A program made the position numbers and the translations under genes. Positions 1 through 9,060 of a stretch of DNA of 33,583 bases are shown one piece after another. The DNA is taken from the NCBI RefSeq assembly GCF_900100185.1, contig NZ_FNEN01000007.1, forward strand, positions 58,001 to 91,583. Reading direction: 5' to 3'. Every line of letters begins with the position of its first letter. Position 1 is the stretch's first letter. The notes beneath the pieces were generated by a model. It was not told the origin of the DNA and did no database searches. It saw only the letters and a program-made list of their open reading frames with translations. This stretch comes from Natribacillus halophilus (GTDB taxonomy: Bacteria > Bacillota > Bacilli > Bacillales > Marinococcaceae).

Positions 1-121
1 TCCACCTCCCTATTTTTGCTGCCGCGGGATCGGAGCGCATGCCTCAGGAGAGAAGAATTCGCATTAAATCCCAAACAATAAGAAACAATAACAGCTGATA
101 TTGAAAAAAGGGGGCAGCTGT
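1..121. other. Left-edge intergenic sequence, no gene seen
   Basis: No supportable gene lies here. The first ten bases read as a strong ribosome-binding site (GGGAGGTGGA) on the minus strand, so a divergent gene could begin just left of the window; this is inference from ten bases. Bases 101-117 supply the Shine-Dalgarno sequence of the following gene. Confidence 0.4.
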
Positions 122-970
122 ATGGAACAAGAACAAGAAACGTATTACGGTCCCGGTGGGGTCAAGCTTCCGATGACGTCCAAAAATAATGGTGTGCTCG
201 AACAAGTGACGACGGATGTGCATTGCTTGACGATCAAGATCGTGAACGTCTGTTTTATCGGAGATGTGACGAGCGAATGGGTTCTGATTGATGCCGGGAT
301 GCCGAACAGCAAAAATGAGCTGACCGGCGCATTGGAGAAGGAGTTTAACAATTATCAACCGCCACAGGCGATCATTCTTACGCACGGTCATTTCGATCAT
401 GTCGGAGCCGTCGCCGAATTAGCCGCTGAATGGCAAGTGCCGGTTTATGCCCATCCCCGGGAAATGCCCTTTTTAACAGGGCAACAGGACTACCCTGAAC
501 CTGATACGAGCGTTGAAGGCGGAATGGTCGCCAAGTCATCGCGTGCGTTCCCCAATGAAGCGATTCAGTTAGGGAGTGCCGTGCAGGAGCTTCCCGCCAA
601 TGGGGAAGTGCCCTTTTTAAGCGAGTGGCAATGGCTGCATGTGCCTGGTCATTCCCCCGGACAAGTAGCCCTTTTCAGGGAGAGCGACCGCATCCTGCTC
701 TCGGCAGATGCTGTCATTACCGTCAAACAGGACGAACTCAACAAAGTATACAACCAGACACAGGAACTGCAGGGTCCGCCCAGGTATCTCACAACCGATT
801 GGCAAGCGGCGAAAACATCAGCGGAAAAGCTGTACCATTTGCAGCCGGAGATCATCGTTCCCGGCCACGGCGTTCCAATGTTCGGGCGCGAGTTGCACAC
901 TCAATTCGAGACGCTTGTCCGGGATTTTGAACAAAAAGCCGTGCCCGACAAAGGGAAATTCCTTCATTAA
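122..970 (+). CDS. MBL-fold metallo-hydrolase
   Basis: This 282-residue protein belongs to the metallo-beta-lactamase fold superfamily, cytosolic hydrolases that usually bind two metal ions (glyoxalase II, lactonase and related activities). Metal-binding motif HGHFDH is at residues 88-93, followed by GHSPGQ near residue 178, an Asp in SADAVI near 197 and PGHG near residue 250, which together give the usual His/Asp ligand set. There is no signal peptide. I chose the ATG at 122 because AAAAAGGGGG lies at a suitable distance upstream; an in-frame TTG at 101 would start inside that site. The gene stands alone, and its stop overlaps the stop of the convergent chemoreceptor. The substrate cannot be told from sequence; general MBL-fold hydrolase is as far as I go. 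Confidence 0.88.
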   Translation: MEQEQETYYGPGGVKLPMTSKNNGVLEQVTTDVHCLTIKIVNVCFIGDVTSEWVLIDAGMPNSKNELTGALEKEFNNYQPPQAIILTHGHFDHVGAVAELAAEWQVPVYAHPREMPFLTGQQDYPEPDTSVEGGMVAKSSRAFPNEAIQLGSAVQELPANGEVPFLSEWQWLHVPGHSPGQVALFRESDRILLSADAVITVKQDELNKVYNQTQELQGPPRYLTTDWQAAKTSAEKLYHLQPEIIVPGHGVPMFGRELHTQFETLVRDFEQKAVPDKGKFLH

Positions 971-2649
971 AAGGAAAAACGCGACACTTGTTCATCCAGT
1001 TCACCGGCCACGTGGGCAAGTTCCTGGGCAGCCTGATTGATCGACTCCATCGTCGCTGCCTGTTCCTCCATCGTCGCAGCAATGACGGCACTGCTATCGG
1101 AAGCCTGGTTGGAAGTGTTCTCGACTTCCTCGGTATAATGAAGGATGGATTGGCTGTTCTCGGTCAATCCTTGTACGAGCGCATGAATGTCGCGGGCTTT
1201 GTGGACGACCGCGTTAAATGAGGTGAGGATGGCTTGATAAGTGTTTGCCATTTCCGCGATCGCTTCTTCGCCGCGGGCGATGAGTGACGTGCTTTGCCGT
1301 GATTGCGCAACGGTATCATCGATATTGCTCGTCATCATTTCGATCGTTTTTGAGATGTCTTCGGTCGCCGCTTCACTTTCCGTCGCTAATTTGCGCACTT
1401 CGTTCGCGACGACTGCAAACCCTTTACCCGCTTCCCCGGCACGGGCGGCTTCAATATTCGCGTTTAAGGCGAGCAGGTTCGTCTGCCCGGAAATGTCTTT
1501 GATAAGGGTGATCACATTCTGAATGTCGCGGGAAGCTTCGCCGAGGGATTCGACGGACGATGCATTCGTTTCATTCTGGGTACGGATGTTCTGCATCGTT
1601 TGTAAGGAGGTCTGCAACCGGTCGTGACCGGCGGAAGCCTGTTCGTTCGAACGGTTACTTTCATCCACGATATCCTGGACAGCCTCATATACATGGTGCA
1701 ATTCTGTTTCCATGGATTGAAACGTTCCCCGGGAATGACGGATCGAGTCATCCAGCGTCGCCTGTATGCCGGCCATTTCTTGCACGGAGCCGGAAACTTC
1801 CTGGGAGCCGGCGTTGACTTCTTCGGCGGAGGCGACCAATTCTTCGCTCGAGGCCGCCACCGTTTGCGAAACCGACGATACACCTTTGACCATATGGCGT
1901 AGATTACTCGTCATCGTGTTGATTTCGGCTGCCAGGGAAGCGAGTTCATCACGCCCCTCGACAGGGAGCGGATCAACCTGTAAGCGCCCGGCGCTTATCT
2001 GCTTGGTTACACTTGCGATCCGCTCGATGCTTCGTTGCCATCGTCCTGCGAAAATAACGAAGATGGCGATACCGATGACGACCGCGCTGACAGCGGCCAT
2101 AATACTTGATACGATCGCATAGAACATACTGTCTTGCGCGGATTGATTGGCTTCTTCCACCTGCTGGGCGAAATAGTCCTGAAGGCTTTCCGCGTGCTGA
2201 TTGATATTTTCAGTTAAAAATTCCAGGTTATTCATTCCCGTGACATCCGGAGGTACTTCCAGTTCAATATAATGACCGACGCTGGAATCAAACATCTCAT
2301 TTTGACGCTCGAGCTGCTGCAGGTGATCGCGGGCGGATTCGGTATGGACACCGTCCTCCAGATTAGCGAGGTGTTCCTCCATACGTGCGTGTAACGTTTC
2401 GTAGTAAGCAAAATCCGGGTCATCCAGAAATTGCAAATCAGAGATGAATATGTACTTCTCCTGAAACGTGTGGGAAGCATCTTGGGCTTCCAGTACATAC
2501 GAGTGCCATTCCTCCATGTCTTCCACACGCTCGTTGATATTCGTGATCTGTATGAAAATAAACATAAAGCCACCCAAAAAACATAACGTGATCGCCACTA
2601 AAGTAAGTAAAAGCTTTGTCCGTAAACGAGCAGGTTGAAATATTTTCAT
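967..2649 (-). CDS. Methyl-accepting chemotaxis protein (transmembrane chemoreceptor)
   Basis: A 560-residue membrane chemoreceptor that would control the CheA kinase through CheW. Order of parts: short cytoplasmic N-terminus, TM1 at about 13-35, an extracellular four-helix-bundle-like sensor at 36-174, TM2 at about 176-201, a HAMP linker at about 202-257, and a long coiled-coil signalling domain. The signalling hairpin carries the conserved [15 protein letters not shown] and [13 protein letters not shown] segments. The Glu/Gln/Ala/Ser-rich helices on either side are typical methylation regions. The start is the ATG at 2647-2649, with CGGAGG just upstream on the minus strand. It is transcribed divergently from hemE. 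The ligand is unknown. There is no C-terminal CheR-binding pentapeptide; the protein ends SRFSF. Confidence 0.93.
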   Translation of the reverse strand: MKIFQPARLRTKLLLTLVAITLCFLGGFMFIFIQITNINERVEDMEEWHSYVLEAQDASHTFQEKYIFISDLQFLDDPDFAYYETLHARMEEHLANLEDGVHTESARDHLQQLERQNEMFDSSVGHYIELEVPPDVTGMNNLEFLTENINQHAESLQDYFAQQVEEANQSAQDSMFYAIVSSIMAAVSAVVIGIAIFVIFAGRWQRSIERIASVTKQISAGRLQVDPLPVEGRDELASLAAEINTMTSNLRHMVKGVSSVSQTVAASSEELVASAEEVNAGSQEVSGSVQEMAGIQATLDDSIRHSRGTFQSMETELHHVYEAVQDIVDESNRSNEQASAGHDRLQTSLQTMQNIRTQNETNASSVESLGEASRDIQNVITLIKDISGQTNLLALNANIEAARAGEAGKGFAVVANEVRKLATESEAATEDISKTIEMMTSNIDDTVAQSRQSTSLIARGEEAIAEMANTYQAILTSFNAVVHKARDIHALVQGLTENSQSILHYTEEVENTSNQASDSSAVIAATMEEQAATMESINQAAQELAHVAGELDEQVSRFSF

Positions 2650-2703
2650 AACACGCCTCCGAGGTTCTACGATTTTATGAACTTTGGCCTATGGCAAAGG
2701 TTG

Positions 2704-2731
2704 TTGCGAGACATCTTCAATCCAATATGAT
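2704..2731 (+). promoter_or_regulatory. Candidate sigma-A promoter of hemE-hemH-hemY
   Basis: TTGCGA at 2704-2709 and TATGAT at 2726-2731 are separated by 16 bp, a reasonable vegetative promoter for the haem operon. It would start transcription near 2738 and give a leader of about 90 nt. It lies in the 178-bp gap between two divergent genes, and other weaker matches exist in the gap. Confidence 0.4.
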
Positions 2732-2740
2732 ACAAAGGAA

Positions 2741-2755
2741 TAGGAATCATTCTAT
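2741..2755. promoter_or_regulatory. Possible Fur/PerR-family operator
   Basis: A near-palindrome with the core GGAATcATTC lies just downstream of the predicted hemE transcription start. It agrees with the 7-1-7 PerR box (TTATAAT-N-ATTATAA) at about 9 of 14 positions and with the Fur box at about 8. Fur-family control of haem genes is established in Bacillus, but for other haem operons. The match is only suggestive. Confidence 0.22.
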
Positions 2756-2827
2756 ATGTAAAGATCTTGTTCCTTATATCGGCAAGATTCCTTTAATTAT
2801 AAAGAGCAGCTGAAAGGATGTTCATGC

Positions 2828-3859
2828 GTGGCTGTATTTAATGACCGTTTTATTCGCGCGGCGAAGGGTGAAGGGGCGCGCCGGAAGCCTGTCTGGTATA
2901 TGAGGCAAGCCGGACGTTCGCAGCCGGAATACCGGGCGCTGAAAGAAAAGTATTCTTTATTCGAGATCACCCGGGACCCCGAATTATGCGCCTACGTCAC
3001 CCGCTTGCCCGTTGAGCAATATGACAATGATGCCGCGATTCTTTATAAGGATATTATGACGCCGATCCCGGCGCTGGGCCTTGATGTTGAGATCAAGGCC
3101 GGCGTCGGTCCGGTCATCGACGAGCCGGTCCGTACGCTGCAGGACGTGGAGCGACTCGGTGAGTTGCAGCCGAAAGATCAGGTGCCACATGTGCTCGATA
3201 CGATACGTTTATTGCGCACGCAGTTAAGCGTCCCCCTCATTTCTTTTGCAGGTGCCCCTTTTACGCTGGCGAGTTACATGGTGGAAGGCGGACCTTCGAA
3301 AAATTACGAGCATACGAAAGCGATGATGTATGGAGAGCCCGGGACGTGGACATTGCTTATGGATAAACTGGCGAATATGACCATTTCATACGCACAGGCC
3401 CAAATCGATGCCGGCGCGCAAGCGATCCAAATCTTTGATTCCTGGGTCGGGGCCTTGAGTGCTCCCGATTATCGTACCTTCGTGAAACCGGCGATGGAAA
3501 AAATCTTCAACGCGCTCGCCTCCAATGAGGTGCCGCTCATTATGTTCGGCGTTGGAGCGAGCCATCTTTTGCGGGAGTGGGATGAACTGGCGCTTGACGT
3601 CATCGGGCTTGACTGGCGCATATCCGTTACGGAAGTGCGGAAAATGGGGATAACGAAAGCCCTCCAGGGGAATCTTGACCCGGCGATTCTGCACGCGCCC
3701 TGGGATGTGATTGAAGCCCGGACCAAACAGATCCTTGATGAAACGAAGGATGACCCGGCTTTTATTTTTAATCTTGGGCACGGGGTGACCCCGAGCGTTC
3801 AACCGGAAACGTTAAAAAGGTTGACGGCCTTCGTGCACGAATACACACGAGAACGTTAA
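2828..3859 (+). CDS. hemE: Uroporphyrinogen decarboxylase
   Basis: Converts uroporphyrinogen III to coproporphyrinogen III by removing four acetate carboxyls, a cytosolic step of haem synthesis. The 343-residue length is normal. The N-terminal signature [14 protein letters not shown], holding the conserved substrate-binding arginines, is near residues 23-36, and the conserved [12 protein letters not shown] segment is near residue 140. The start is GTG at 2828, preceded by GAAAGGATG at normal spacing; the nearby ATG at 2824 is out of frame. It is the first gene of a tight hemE-hemH-hemY operon, with hemH beginning 14 bp after its stop. Confidence 0.97.
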   Translation: MAVFNDRFIRAAKGEGARRKPVWYMRQAGRSQPEYRALKEKYSLFEITRDPELCAYVTRLPVEQYDNDAAILYKDIMTPIPALGLDVEIKAGVGPVIDEPVRTLQDVERLGELQPKDQVPHVLDTIRLLRTQLSVPLISFAGAPFTLASYMVEGGPSKNYEHTKAMMYGEPGTWTLLMDKLANMTISYAQAQIDAGAQAIQIFDSWVGALSAPDYRTFVKPAMEKIFNALASNEVPLIMFGVGASHLLREWDELALDVIGLDWRISVTEVRKMGITKALQGNLDPAILHAPWDVIEARTKQILDETKDDPAFIFNLGHGVTPSVQPETLKRLTAFVHEYTRER

Positions 3860-3873
3860 GGAGGACAAAAGCA

Positions 3874-4806
3874 ATGGCGAAGAAAAAAATCGGTTTATTG
3901 GTGATGGCTTATGGGACGCCGCGCAGCCTCGATGACGTGGAGGCCTATTACACGCATATCCGGCACGGGCGTCCGCCCGAGCAGGAAGCTTTGGATGATT
4001 TAATCGACCGTTACAAGGCGATCGGGGGCATTTCCCCGCTCGCGCGCATTACGGATGAACAAATGCATGCATTGGAAACGAGGTTAAATGAACAATCCGT
4101 AGATAAGGAATTTAAGGCTTATCTGGGCTTGAAGCATATCGATCCGTTCATTGAAGACGCGGTTGCGCAAATGAAAGAGGACGGCATTGAAGAAGCCGTC
4201 TCCATCGTGCTGGCGCCCCATTACTCAACGTTCAGCGTAAAGTCATACAACGGCCGGGCGCTTGAGAAAGCAAAAGAGATTGACGGTCCGACGATTTACA
4301 CCGTTGAAAACTGGTACAAGGAACCAAAATTTTTACAGTTTTGGAAAGAACAACTTGAAGATGTCTATCAACGGGTGAGCCGGGAGCATTCCGTTGTAAT
4401 TTTTTCTGCCCACAGCCTCCCCGAAAAAATACTGACGGATAATGATCCTTACGTCGATCAACTTAAGGAAACGGCCAGGCTCATCGCGGAAGCGGCCAAA
4501 GTGCAAAATTATGAGATCGGTTGGCAAAGCGAAGGTAACACGGCGGATAAGTGGCTCGGGCCCGACGTTCAGGACTTAACGCGTACGCTCTATGAAAAAA
4601 ACGGCTATGAAACGTTTATTTACTGCCCGGTCGGCTTTGTGGCGGATCATCTTGAAGTGTTGTATGACAACGATATCGAATGCAAAATCGTGACTGATGA
4701 CCTGGGGGTAAACTACGAACGCCCGGATATGCCGAATGCTCATCCTTTATTCATTCAGAGCCTTGCCGATGCCATTACGAAACGCCTGAAGATTGATCGG
4801 GCATGA
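3874..4806 (+). CDS. hemH: Coproporphyrin ferrochelatase
   Basis: Inserts ferrous iron into the porphyrin ring. In Gram-positive bacteria the substrate is coproporphyrin III (the CpfC type), and the hemEHY order fits that route. The 310-residue protein resembles B. subtilis HemH throughout. The catalytic His is in FSAHSLP (His180) and the acidic partner in DHLEVLYD (Glu261), the pair corresponding to His183 and Glu264 of B. subtilis. GWQSEGNT and GPDVQDL are also conserved. It has no C-terminal membrane anchor, as expected for the soluble Bacillus enzyme. The ATG at 3874 follows AAGGAGG, which overlaps the hemE stop. Its own stop overlaps the hemY start. Confidence 0.97.
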   Translation: MAKKKIGLLVMAYGTPRSLDDVEAYYTHIRHGRPPEQEALDDLIDRYKAIGGISPLARITDEQMHALETRLNEQSVDKEFKAYLGLKHIDPFIEDAVAQMKEDGIEEAVSIVLAPHYSTFSVKSYNGRALEKAKEIDGPTIYTVENWYKEPKFLQFWKEQLEDVYQRVSREHSVVIFSAHSLPEKILTDNDPYVDQLKETARLIAEAAKVQNYEIGWQSEGNTADKWLGPDVQDLTRTLYEKNGYETFIYCPVGFVADHLEVLYDNDIECKIVTDDLGVNYERPDMPNAHPLFIQSLADAITKRLKIDRA

Positions 4807-6212
4807 ACATAGCGATCATCGGGGGAGGCATCACTGGTCTGAGCGCTTTGTATGAACTCGAAAAACACCGCTCCGAGAGCGGAAGCGATATCGACGTCCA
4901 ACTGTATGAAAAGAGCTCCGCACTTGGCGGCAAAATCGAAACGATGCATCGTGACGGGTTTACGATTGAGCGCGGTCCCGATTCTTTTCTTGCCCGTAAA
5001 CCGGAACTGCTTTCGCTCGTCGAGGACCTGGGCTTAAGCGATCAACTTGTCACGAATAACACCGGTCAGGCGTTTATCGTAAGCGAGGGCCAATTTCACC
5101 CCATCCCCCCGGGGTCGGTCATGGGCATCCCGACAAAAGCCAAACCTTTTCTGGCGTCCTCGCTGCTTTCCAGTAAAGGAAAAATGCGAGCGACCGCTGA
5201 TTTATGGCTGCCGGCCAAACAAAATGAACATGACGATGAGTCTCTCGGGCTTTTTTTTAGGCAACGGTTTGGAGATGAACTCGTCGATCGCATATTGGAA
5301 CCGTTGCTATCGGGGATATACGCCGGTGATATTGATGAGCTGAGCCTGGCGTCCACGTTTCCGCACTTTCGAGACGAGAAGCGCAGCTTGATTCTCGCTT
5401 CCCGGGCCACGGCCAAAAAGCGGCAGGCAAAATCGGGAACGGGCCAACAGGGGGGAGTGTTTCGTACGGTCAAAGGCGGATTGTCCGTCGTTGTGGACGA
5501 GTTGGAAAAAGCGGTGCCGGAAGGGACGATTCATAGAGAAAAACACTTGCAAGAAATTGTCTCTGCTGCCGAAAACGGCTATCGGCTGTTTTTTGCCGAT
5601 GGAACCGAAGCGGAGGCCGATCAGGTGATACTCACAATTCCGCAGGAAGCGGCCGCTGCCACGCTCCCGTCTTTGTCTGTACAGGAAGAGATGATATCCA
5701 CGGCCGCCGGGGCATCGACCGCCACTGTCGCGATAGCGCTTAAAGAATCAGCGCTTGAAAGTACGGTGGAAGGGACCGGCTTTCTCATCCCGAATGGGAA
5801 CGACGTCGCTTTGAAAGCGGTGACGCTCGTCCATAAAAAATGGCCGCAAATGGTGCCGGAAGGGTATGCCCTCTTGCGTTGCTTCGTCGGAAGACCGGGG
5901 CATGATGCGATCGTAGCCGAAACGGACGAAGCGATCGTGGCGCAAACGTTGCGGGAATTGCGTACCTTTCTGGACATTCAGGAAGAGCCGCTGTTTACAA
6001 GTGTGACACGCTGGCCGGAGGCGATGCCAAAATATACCGTGGGCCATCAGGCAAGGATAGAGAAATGGACAGCAGCCCTCGCCCGCGAGTATCCCGGTGT
6101 TCAACTGGCCGGTGCCTTTTACCGGGGCATCGGGCTGCCGGATTGCGTGCGCCAGGGCCAGGAAGCGGCTATCCAGACGACAGAATTCAGAGACCAGAGG
6201 TCAGATGCATGA
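4803..6212 (+). CDS. hemY: Coproporphyrinogen III oxidase (FAD, HemY/CgoX type)
   Basis: A 469-residue flavoprotein that oxidises coproporphyrinogen III to coproporphyrin III, the substrate of the ferrochelatase encoded just upstream. The Rossmann FAD site [18 protein letters not shown] is at the N-terminus, [12 protein letters not shown] follows, and the C-terminal FAD-binding segment is [17 protein letters not shown]. The start ATG overlaps the hemH stop in ATGA, so the two are probably translationally coupled. After the conserved end of the family (about GQEAA) the tail [11 protein letters not shown] is encoded by the beginning of a heptanucleotide-repeat tract, so this tail is probably a late, non-functional extension. 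Older annotations call this family protoporphyrinogen oxidase (hemG). Confidence 0.95.
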   Translation: MNIAIIGGGITGLSALYELEKHRSESGSDIDVQLYEKSSALGGKIETMHRDGFTIERGPDSFLARKPELLSLVEDLGLSDQLVTNNTGQAFIVSEGQFHPIPPGSVMGIPTKAKPFLASSLLSSKGKMRATADLWLPAKQNEHDDESLGLFFRQRFGDELVDRILEPLLSGIYAGDIDELSLASTFPHFRDEKRSLILASRATAKKRQAKSGTGQQGGVFRTVKGGLSVVVDELEKAVPEGTIHREKHLQEIVSAAENGYRLFFADGTEAEADQVILTIPQEAAAATLPSLSVQEEMISTAAGASTATVAIALKESALESTVEGTGFLIPNGNDVALKAVTLVHKKWPQMVPEGYALLRCFVGRPGHDAIVAETDEAIVAQTLRELRTFLDIQEEPLFTSVTRWPEAMPKYTVGHQARIEKWTAALAREYPGVQLAGAFYRGIGLPDCVRQGQEAAIQTTEFRDQRSDA

Positions 6213-6290
6213 TAAAAGGGAGATCAGACTTCAGAGGCCGGAAAAGATATTCATCTTCTGACTTCCGGCATCTGACATCTGACCTCCGGA
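6186..6290. repeat. Degenerate 7-bp repeat tract forming a long imperfect hairpin
   Basis: Bases 6256-6290 are five heptads in strict register on the minus-strand pattern (ttctgac, ttccggc, atctgac, atctgac, ctccgga). Bases 6186-6241 hold the same kind of heptads on the plus strand with one phase shift. The two halves are inverted: 6232-6243 pairs with 6263-6274 with one mismatch, and the stem can be extended outwards to about 22 bp with four mismatches. The tract begins inside hemY and ends 13 bp before obgE. No run of T follows, so it is not an ordinary terminator. Related tracts are at 17530-17564 and 22583-22617. Confidence 0.75.
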
Positions 6291-6303
6291 AAGGGTTGTC
6301 TCA

Positions 6304-7575
6304 ATGTTTATCGATGAGGTCAATATATTCGTAAAATCCGGAGATGGCGGCAAGGGCATGGTTGCCTACCGCCGGGAAAAATATGTGCCCGACGGCGGAC
6401 CGGCCGGCGGTGACGGCGGCAAAGGCGGCGATGTGATCTTCCGCGTCGACGAAGGCTTACGGACGCTGATGGATTTTCGTTATCAACATCATTTTAAGGC
6501 CCAGCGTGGAGAGAACGGCCGCTCCAAAAGCCAACACGGCAAAGGTGCCGATCCCTTGGTCGTTAATGTTCCGCCCGGAACCATCCTTAAAGATAAAACG
6601 ACCGGGCAAGTGCTCGCCGATTTAGTCACCCATCGCGAAGAAAAGCTCGTTGCCAGGGGAGGACGAGGCGGACGTGGCAATAAACGCTTTGCCACGCCTG
6701 CGAATCCGGCGCCTGAGCATGCCGAAAATGGAGAGCCCGGCATCGAACTGGAAATGACCCTGGAGCTGAAACTGATTGCGGACGTCGGGGTGATCGGTTT
6801 TCCGAGCGTCGGAAAATCGACGTTGTTGTCGGTGGCAAGCGCGGCGAAGCCGAAAATTGCCGATTATCCGTTTACAACCCTCGCGCCCAACCTTGGTGTC
6901 GTCGCTGTGGAGGGTCGCAGTTTCGTGATGGCCGATCTTCCCGGCATCATCGAAGGCGCGCATGAAGGCGTGGGCCTCGGTCAACGCTTTCTTCGCCATA
7001 CGGAACGTACGCGTGTCCTCGTTCATATGCTTGATGTATCCGGGATGAGCGGTCGTGACCCTTATGAAGACTATGTTACACTGAACCATGAACTCAACCA
7101 ATATAACGAAGCCCTCACAGAACGTCCGCAATTGATCGTCGCCAATAAAACCGATATGCCGGAAAGTGAAGACATCATACAGGCATTGGAAGAGCAAATC
7201 GATCAACCGATTGAACGCGTCTCCACGCTCACCAAGGAAGGGCTGACATCCCTGCTCAGGAAAATCGCCGATCTGTTGGATGAAGCACCTGAGCCCGCGC
7301 AGGAAGAGAGCGAGGATGAAGCGCGCGTCGTGTATCGATATCAAGAGGAGAAAACGTTTGAGATTACGCGTGCCGACGATGGCGCGTTCGTTTTATCCGG
7401 CGAACCCCTGGAAAGGCGCGTGCGCATGCTTGATCTTAATCGTCCGGAATCCGCGCGCCGTTTTTCCCGTACCCTTCGTAAAATGGGGGTAGACGCAGCC
7501 TTGCGGGAGCGTGGCGCACAAGATGGAGACACCGTCCGCTTGCTGGATATTGAGTTTGAATTTATGGATGAGTAG
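6304..7575 (+). CDS. obgE: Obg family GTPase
   Basis: An essential ribosome-associated GTPase involved in 50S assembly and, in Bacillus, in stress and sporulation signalling. The 423 residues have the standard order: glycine-rich Obg fold at 1-158 (many GG and GDGGKGG runs), then the G domain with the P-loop GFPSVGKST at 165-173, [12 protein letters not shown] at about 211-222 and NKTDMP near 281, and a C-terminal OCT domain at about 345-423. The ATG at 6304 follows GAAAGGG. In B. subtilis obg follows rplU-rpmA-spo0B; here it follows hemY, and pheB and pheA come next as usual. A join between two conserved blocks has therefore occurred at the repeat tract just upstream. Confidence 0.97.
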   Translation: MFIDEVNIFVKSGDGGKGMVAYRREKYVPDGGPAGGDGGKGGDVIFRVDEGLRTLMDFRYQHHFKAQRGENGRSKSQHGKGADPLVVNVPPGTILKDKTTGQVLADLVTHREEKLVARGGRGGRGNKRFATPANPAPEHAENGEPGIELEMTLELKLIADVGVIGFPSVGKSTLLSVASAAKPKIADYPFTTLAPNLGVVAVEGRSFVMADLPGIIEGAHEGVGLGQRFLRHTERTRVLVHMLDVSGMSGRDPYEDYVTLNHELNQYNEALTERPQLIVANKTDMPESEDIIQALEEQIDQPIERVSTLTKEGLTSLLRKIADLLDEAPEPAQEESEDEARVVYRYQEEKTFEITRADDGAFVLSGEPLERRVRMLDLNRPESARRFSRTLRKMGVDAALRERGAQDGDTVRLLDIEFEFMDE

Positions 7576-7588
7576 GTGGTGGCCTTAG

Positions 7589-8056
7589 ATGACCGAGCAT
7601 ATCAATCATTTTTATCTCGTCCGCGAAGACATGTTGACCGAAGCCATGCAGAAGACGCTGGAAGCGAAACGGATGCTTGACAATGATCAGTCGCTCACCG
7701 TCGGAGATGCGGTTCAAAAAGCCGGTCTCAGCCGTAGCGCTTTTTATAAATATCGTGACGCCATCCTCCCTTTTCACACGATGATTCAGGCGCAAATCAT
7801 CACCCTCTCGATTCTTTTGGCAGACAGGTCGGGATCTTTATCGAAATTGCTGGGGGTTGTGGCTGAGACGCAATCAAACGTGCTCACCATCAATCAAACC
7901 ATTCCCCTGCAGGGGCGTGCCAACGTGACCCTTACCGTTGACACGACGATGGTGACCGTCGAGATCCAGAACCTCATGCGGAGAATAAAAGAAATGGAAG
8001 CGGTGGAAAAAGTGGAACTTGTCGGCTCCGGTACCGGTACGACGAATACAGAATAG
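7589..8056 (+). CDS. pheB: ACT domain-containing protein PheB
   Basis: A 155-residue protein that is the usual companion of pheA downstream of obg in Bacilli. The N-terminal 60 residues contain a helix-turn-helix-like stretch ([20 protein letters not shown]), and an ACT domain, the small amino-acid-binding fold, covers about residues 78-150. The family has been called a chorismate mutase-like or regulatory protein; catalytic activity is not evident from sequence. It starts 13 bp after obgE at an ATG preceded by AGGTGG, and pheA begins 24 bp after its stop, so the three genes are probably one transcript. Confidence 0.88.
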   Translation: MTEHINHFYLVREDMLTEAMQKTLEAKRMLDNDQSLTVGDAVQKAGLSRSAFYKYRDAILPFHTMIQAQIITLSILLADRSGSLSKLLGVVAETQSNVLTINQTIPLQGRANVTLTVDTTMVTVEIQNLMRRIKEMEAVEKVELVGSGTGTTNTE

Positions 8057-8080
8057 CCATGGAGAAAGAGTGAAACCATC

Positions 8081-8953
8081 ATGAACAAAGTTGCCTATTT
8101 AGGTCCCGAAGGAACCTTCAGTGAATTAGCGGCCGCTGCATTTTCAACGACGGCGGCACGATTCCCGTATAGAGACATCGCAAGTTGCTTACGCGCGCTC
8201 GCGAACGAGGAAGTGGACGCAGCGGCCGTACCGTTGGAAAACACGATCGAGGGATCGGTGAACATCACCCTTGATCAGCTCGTGCACAGACACAATCTGC
8301 CGATCGTCGGCGAGGTGGCCATCCCGATTGCGCAGCATTTGCTCGTCCATCCCGACAATGTTGATGAGCGCCCGGAAGCTGTATATTCGCACCCCCATGC
8401 GCTCGCGCAATGCCATGATTATCTTACGGAGCAGTTTGCCGATTCTGAGTGGCTGCATGCATCCTCGACCGCGAAAGCGGCCCAGGAGATTGCTGCAGAC
8501 CCGGGGTTGAAGCAGGCCGTAGTCGCCAATCGGCTGGCGGCCAAAAAATATGGCCTCACGATAGCGGCGGAAAATATTCACGATTTCGCCAATAACCATA
8601 CCCGGTTTGTGCTTCTGTCTACAAAGGGGGCGCACATGGAACCGTCACTGGAGACTTCCCGTAAAAAGACGACGATCGTCGTCACCTTGCCATCAGATTA
8701 TTCCGGTGCCCTGCATCAGGTTTTGTCCGCGTTCGCCTGGCGCAAAATCAATCTTTCCAAGATCGAATCGCGCCCGATGAAAACCGGCATTGGCCATTAT
8801 TTTTTTATTATCGATATCGACCACGCGTATGATGATGTGTTAGTGCCGGGAGCTCTTGAAGAAATCAAGGCGCTCGGCTGTGAAATCCGTTTACTCGGGT
8901 CTTACCCTTCAGCCGTGATCGAGGCAAATAAAGAAATGGAATTCACGTTTTAA
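8081..8953 (+). CDS. pheA: Prephenate dehydratase
   Basis: Converts prephenate to phenylpyruvate in phenylalanine synthesis. The 290-residue protein has the N-terminal YLGPEGTFSE signature, the catalytic-domain motif NNHTRFVLLS, whose Thr-Arg-Phe is essential in the family, and a C-terminal ACT domain with the phenylalanine-binding ESRPMKTGIGHYFF motif at about residues 227-242. It is therefore probably feedback-inhibited by phenylalanine. There is no N-terminal chorismate mutase domain, as usual in Bacillus. In B. subtilis NAD-synthesis genes lie between pheA and safA; here safA follows directly. Confidence 0.96.
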   Translation: MNKVAYLGPEGTFSELAAAAFSTTAARFPYRDIASCLRALANEEVDAAAVPLENTIEGSVNITLDQLVHRHNLPIVGEVAIPIAQHLLVHPDNVDERPEAVYSHPHALAQCHDYLTEQFADSEWLHASSTAKAAQEIAADPGLKQAVVANRLAAKKYGLTIAAENIHDFANNHTRFVLLSTKGAHMEPSLETSRKKTTIVVTLPSDYSGALHQVLSAFAWRKINLSKIESRPMKTGIGHYFFIIDIDHAYDDVLVPGALEEIKALGCEIRLLGSYPSAVIEANKEMEFTF

Positions 8954-8970
8954 GCAGCACCATTTTTCTC

Positions 8971-8999
8971 GAATACTCGCTATCATCCCCGCATACCTT
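8971..8999 (+). promoter_or_regulatory. safA: Candidate sigma-E (mother-cell) promoter of safA
   Basis: GAATACT at 8971-8977 and CATACCTT at 8992-8999 are 14 bp apart. The sigma-E consensus is KMATATT-N14-CATACAMT, so 6 of 7 and 6 of 8 positions agree at the standard spacing. safA of B. subtilis is transcribed by sigma-E RNA polymerase. CATACCTTA (8992-9000) also fits the sigma-K -10 pattern CATA-N3-TA. Confidence 0.5.
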
Positions 9000-9060
9000 A
9001 TATTGGATGCCGTACGGTTATGGAAAACGGGAAACCACGTGTACAGGAGGGATGGGAAGC

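Noticed and set aside
6186-6290. Rho-independent terminator between hemY and obgE
   Set aside because: The stem is long and imperfect and has no T run on the plus strand; the repeat explanation fits better.
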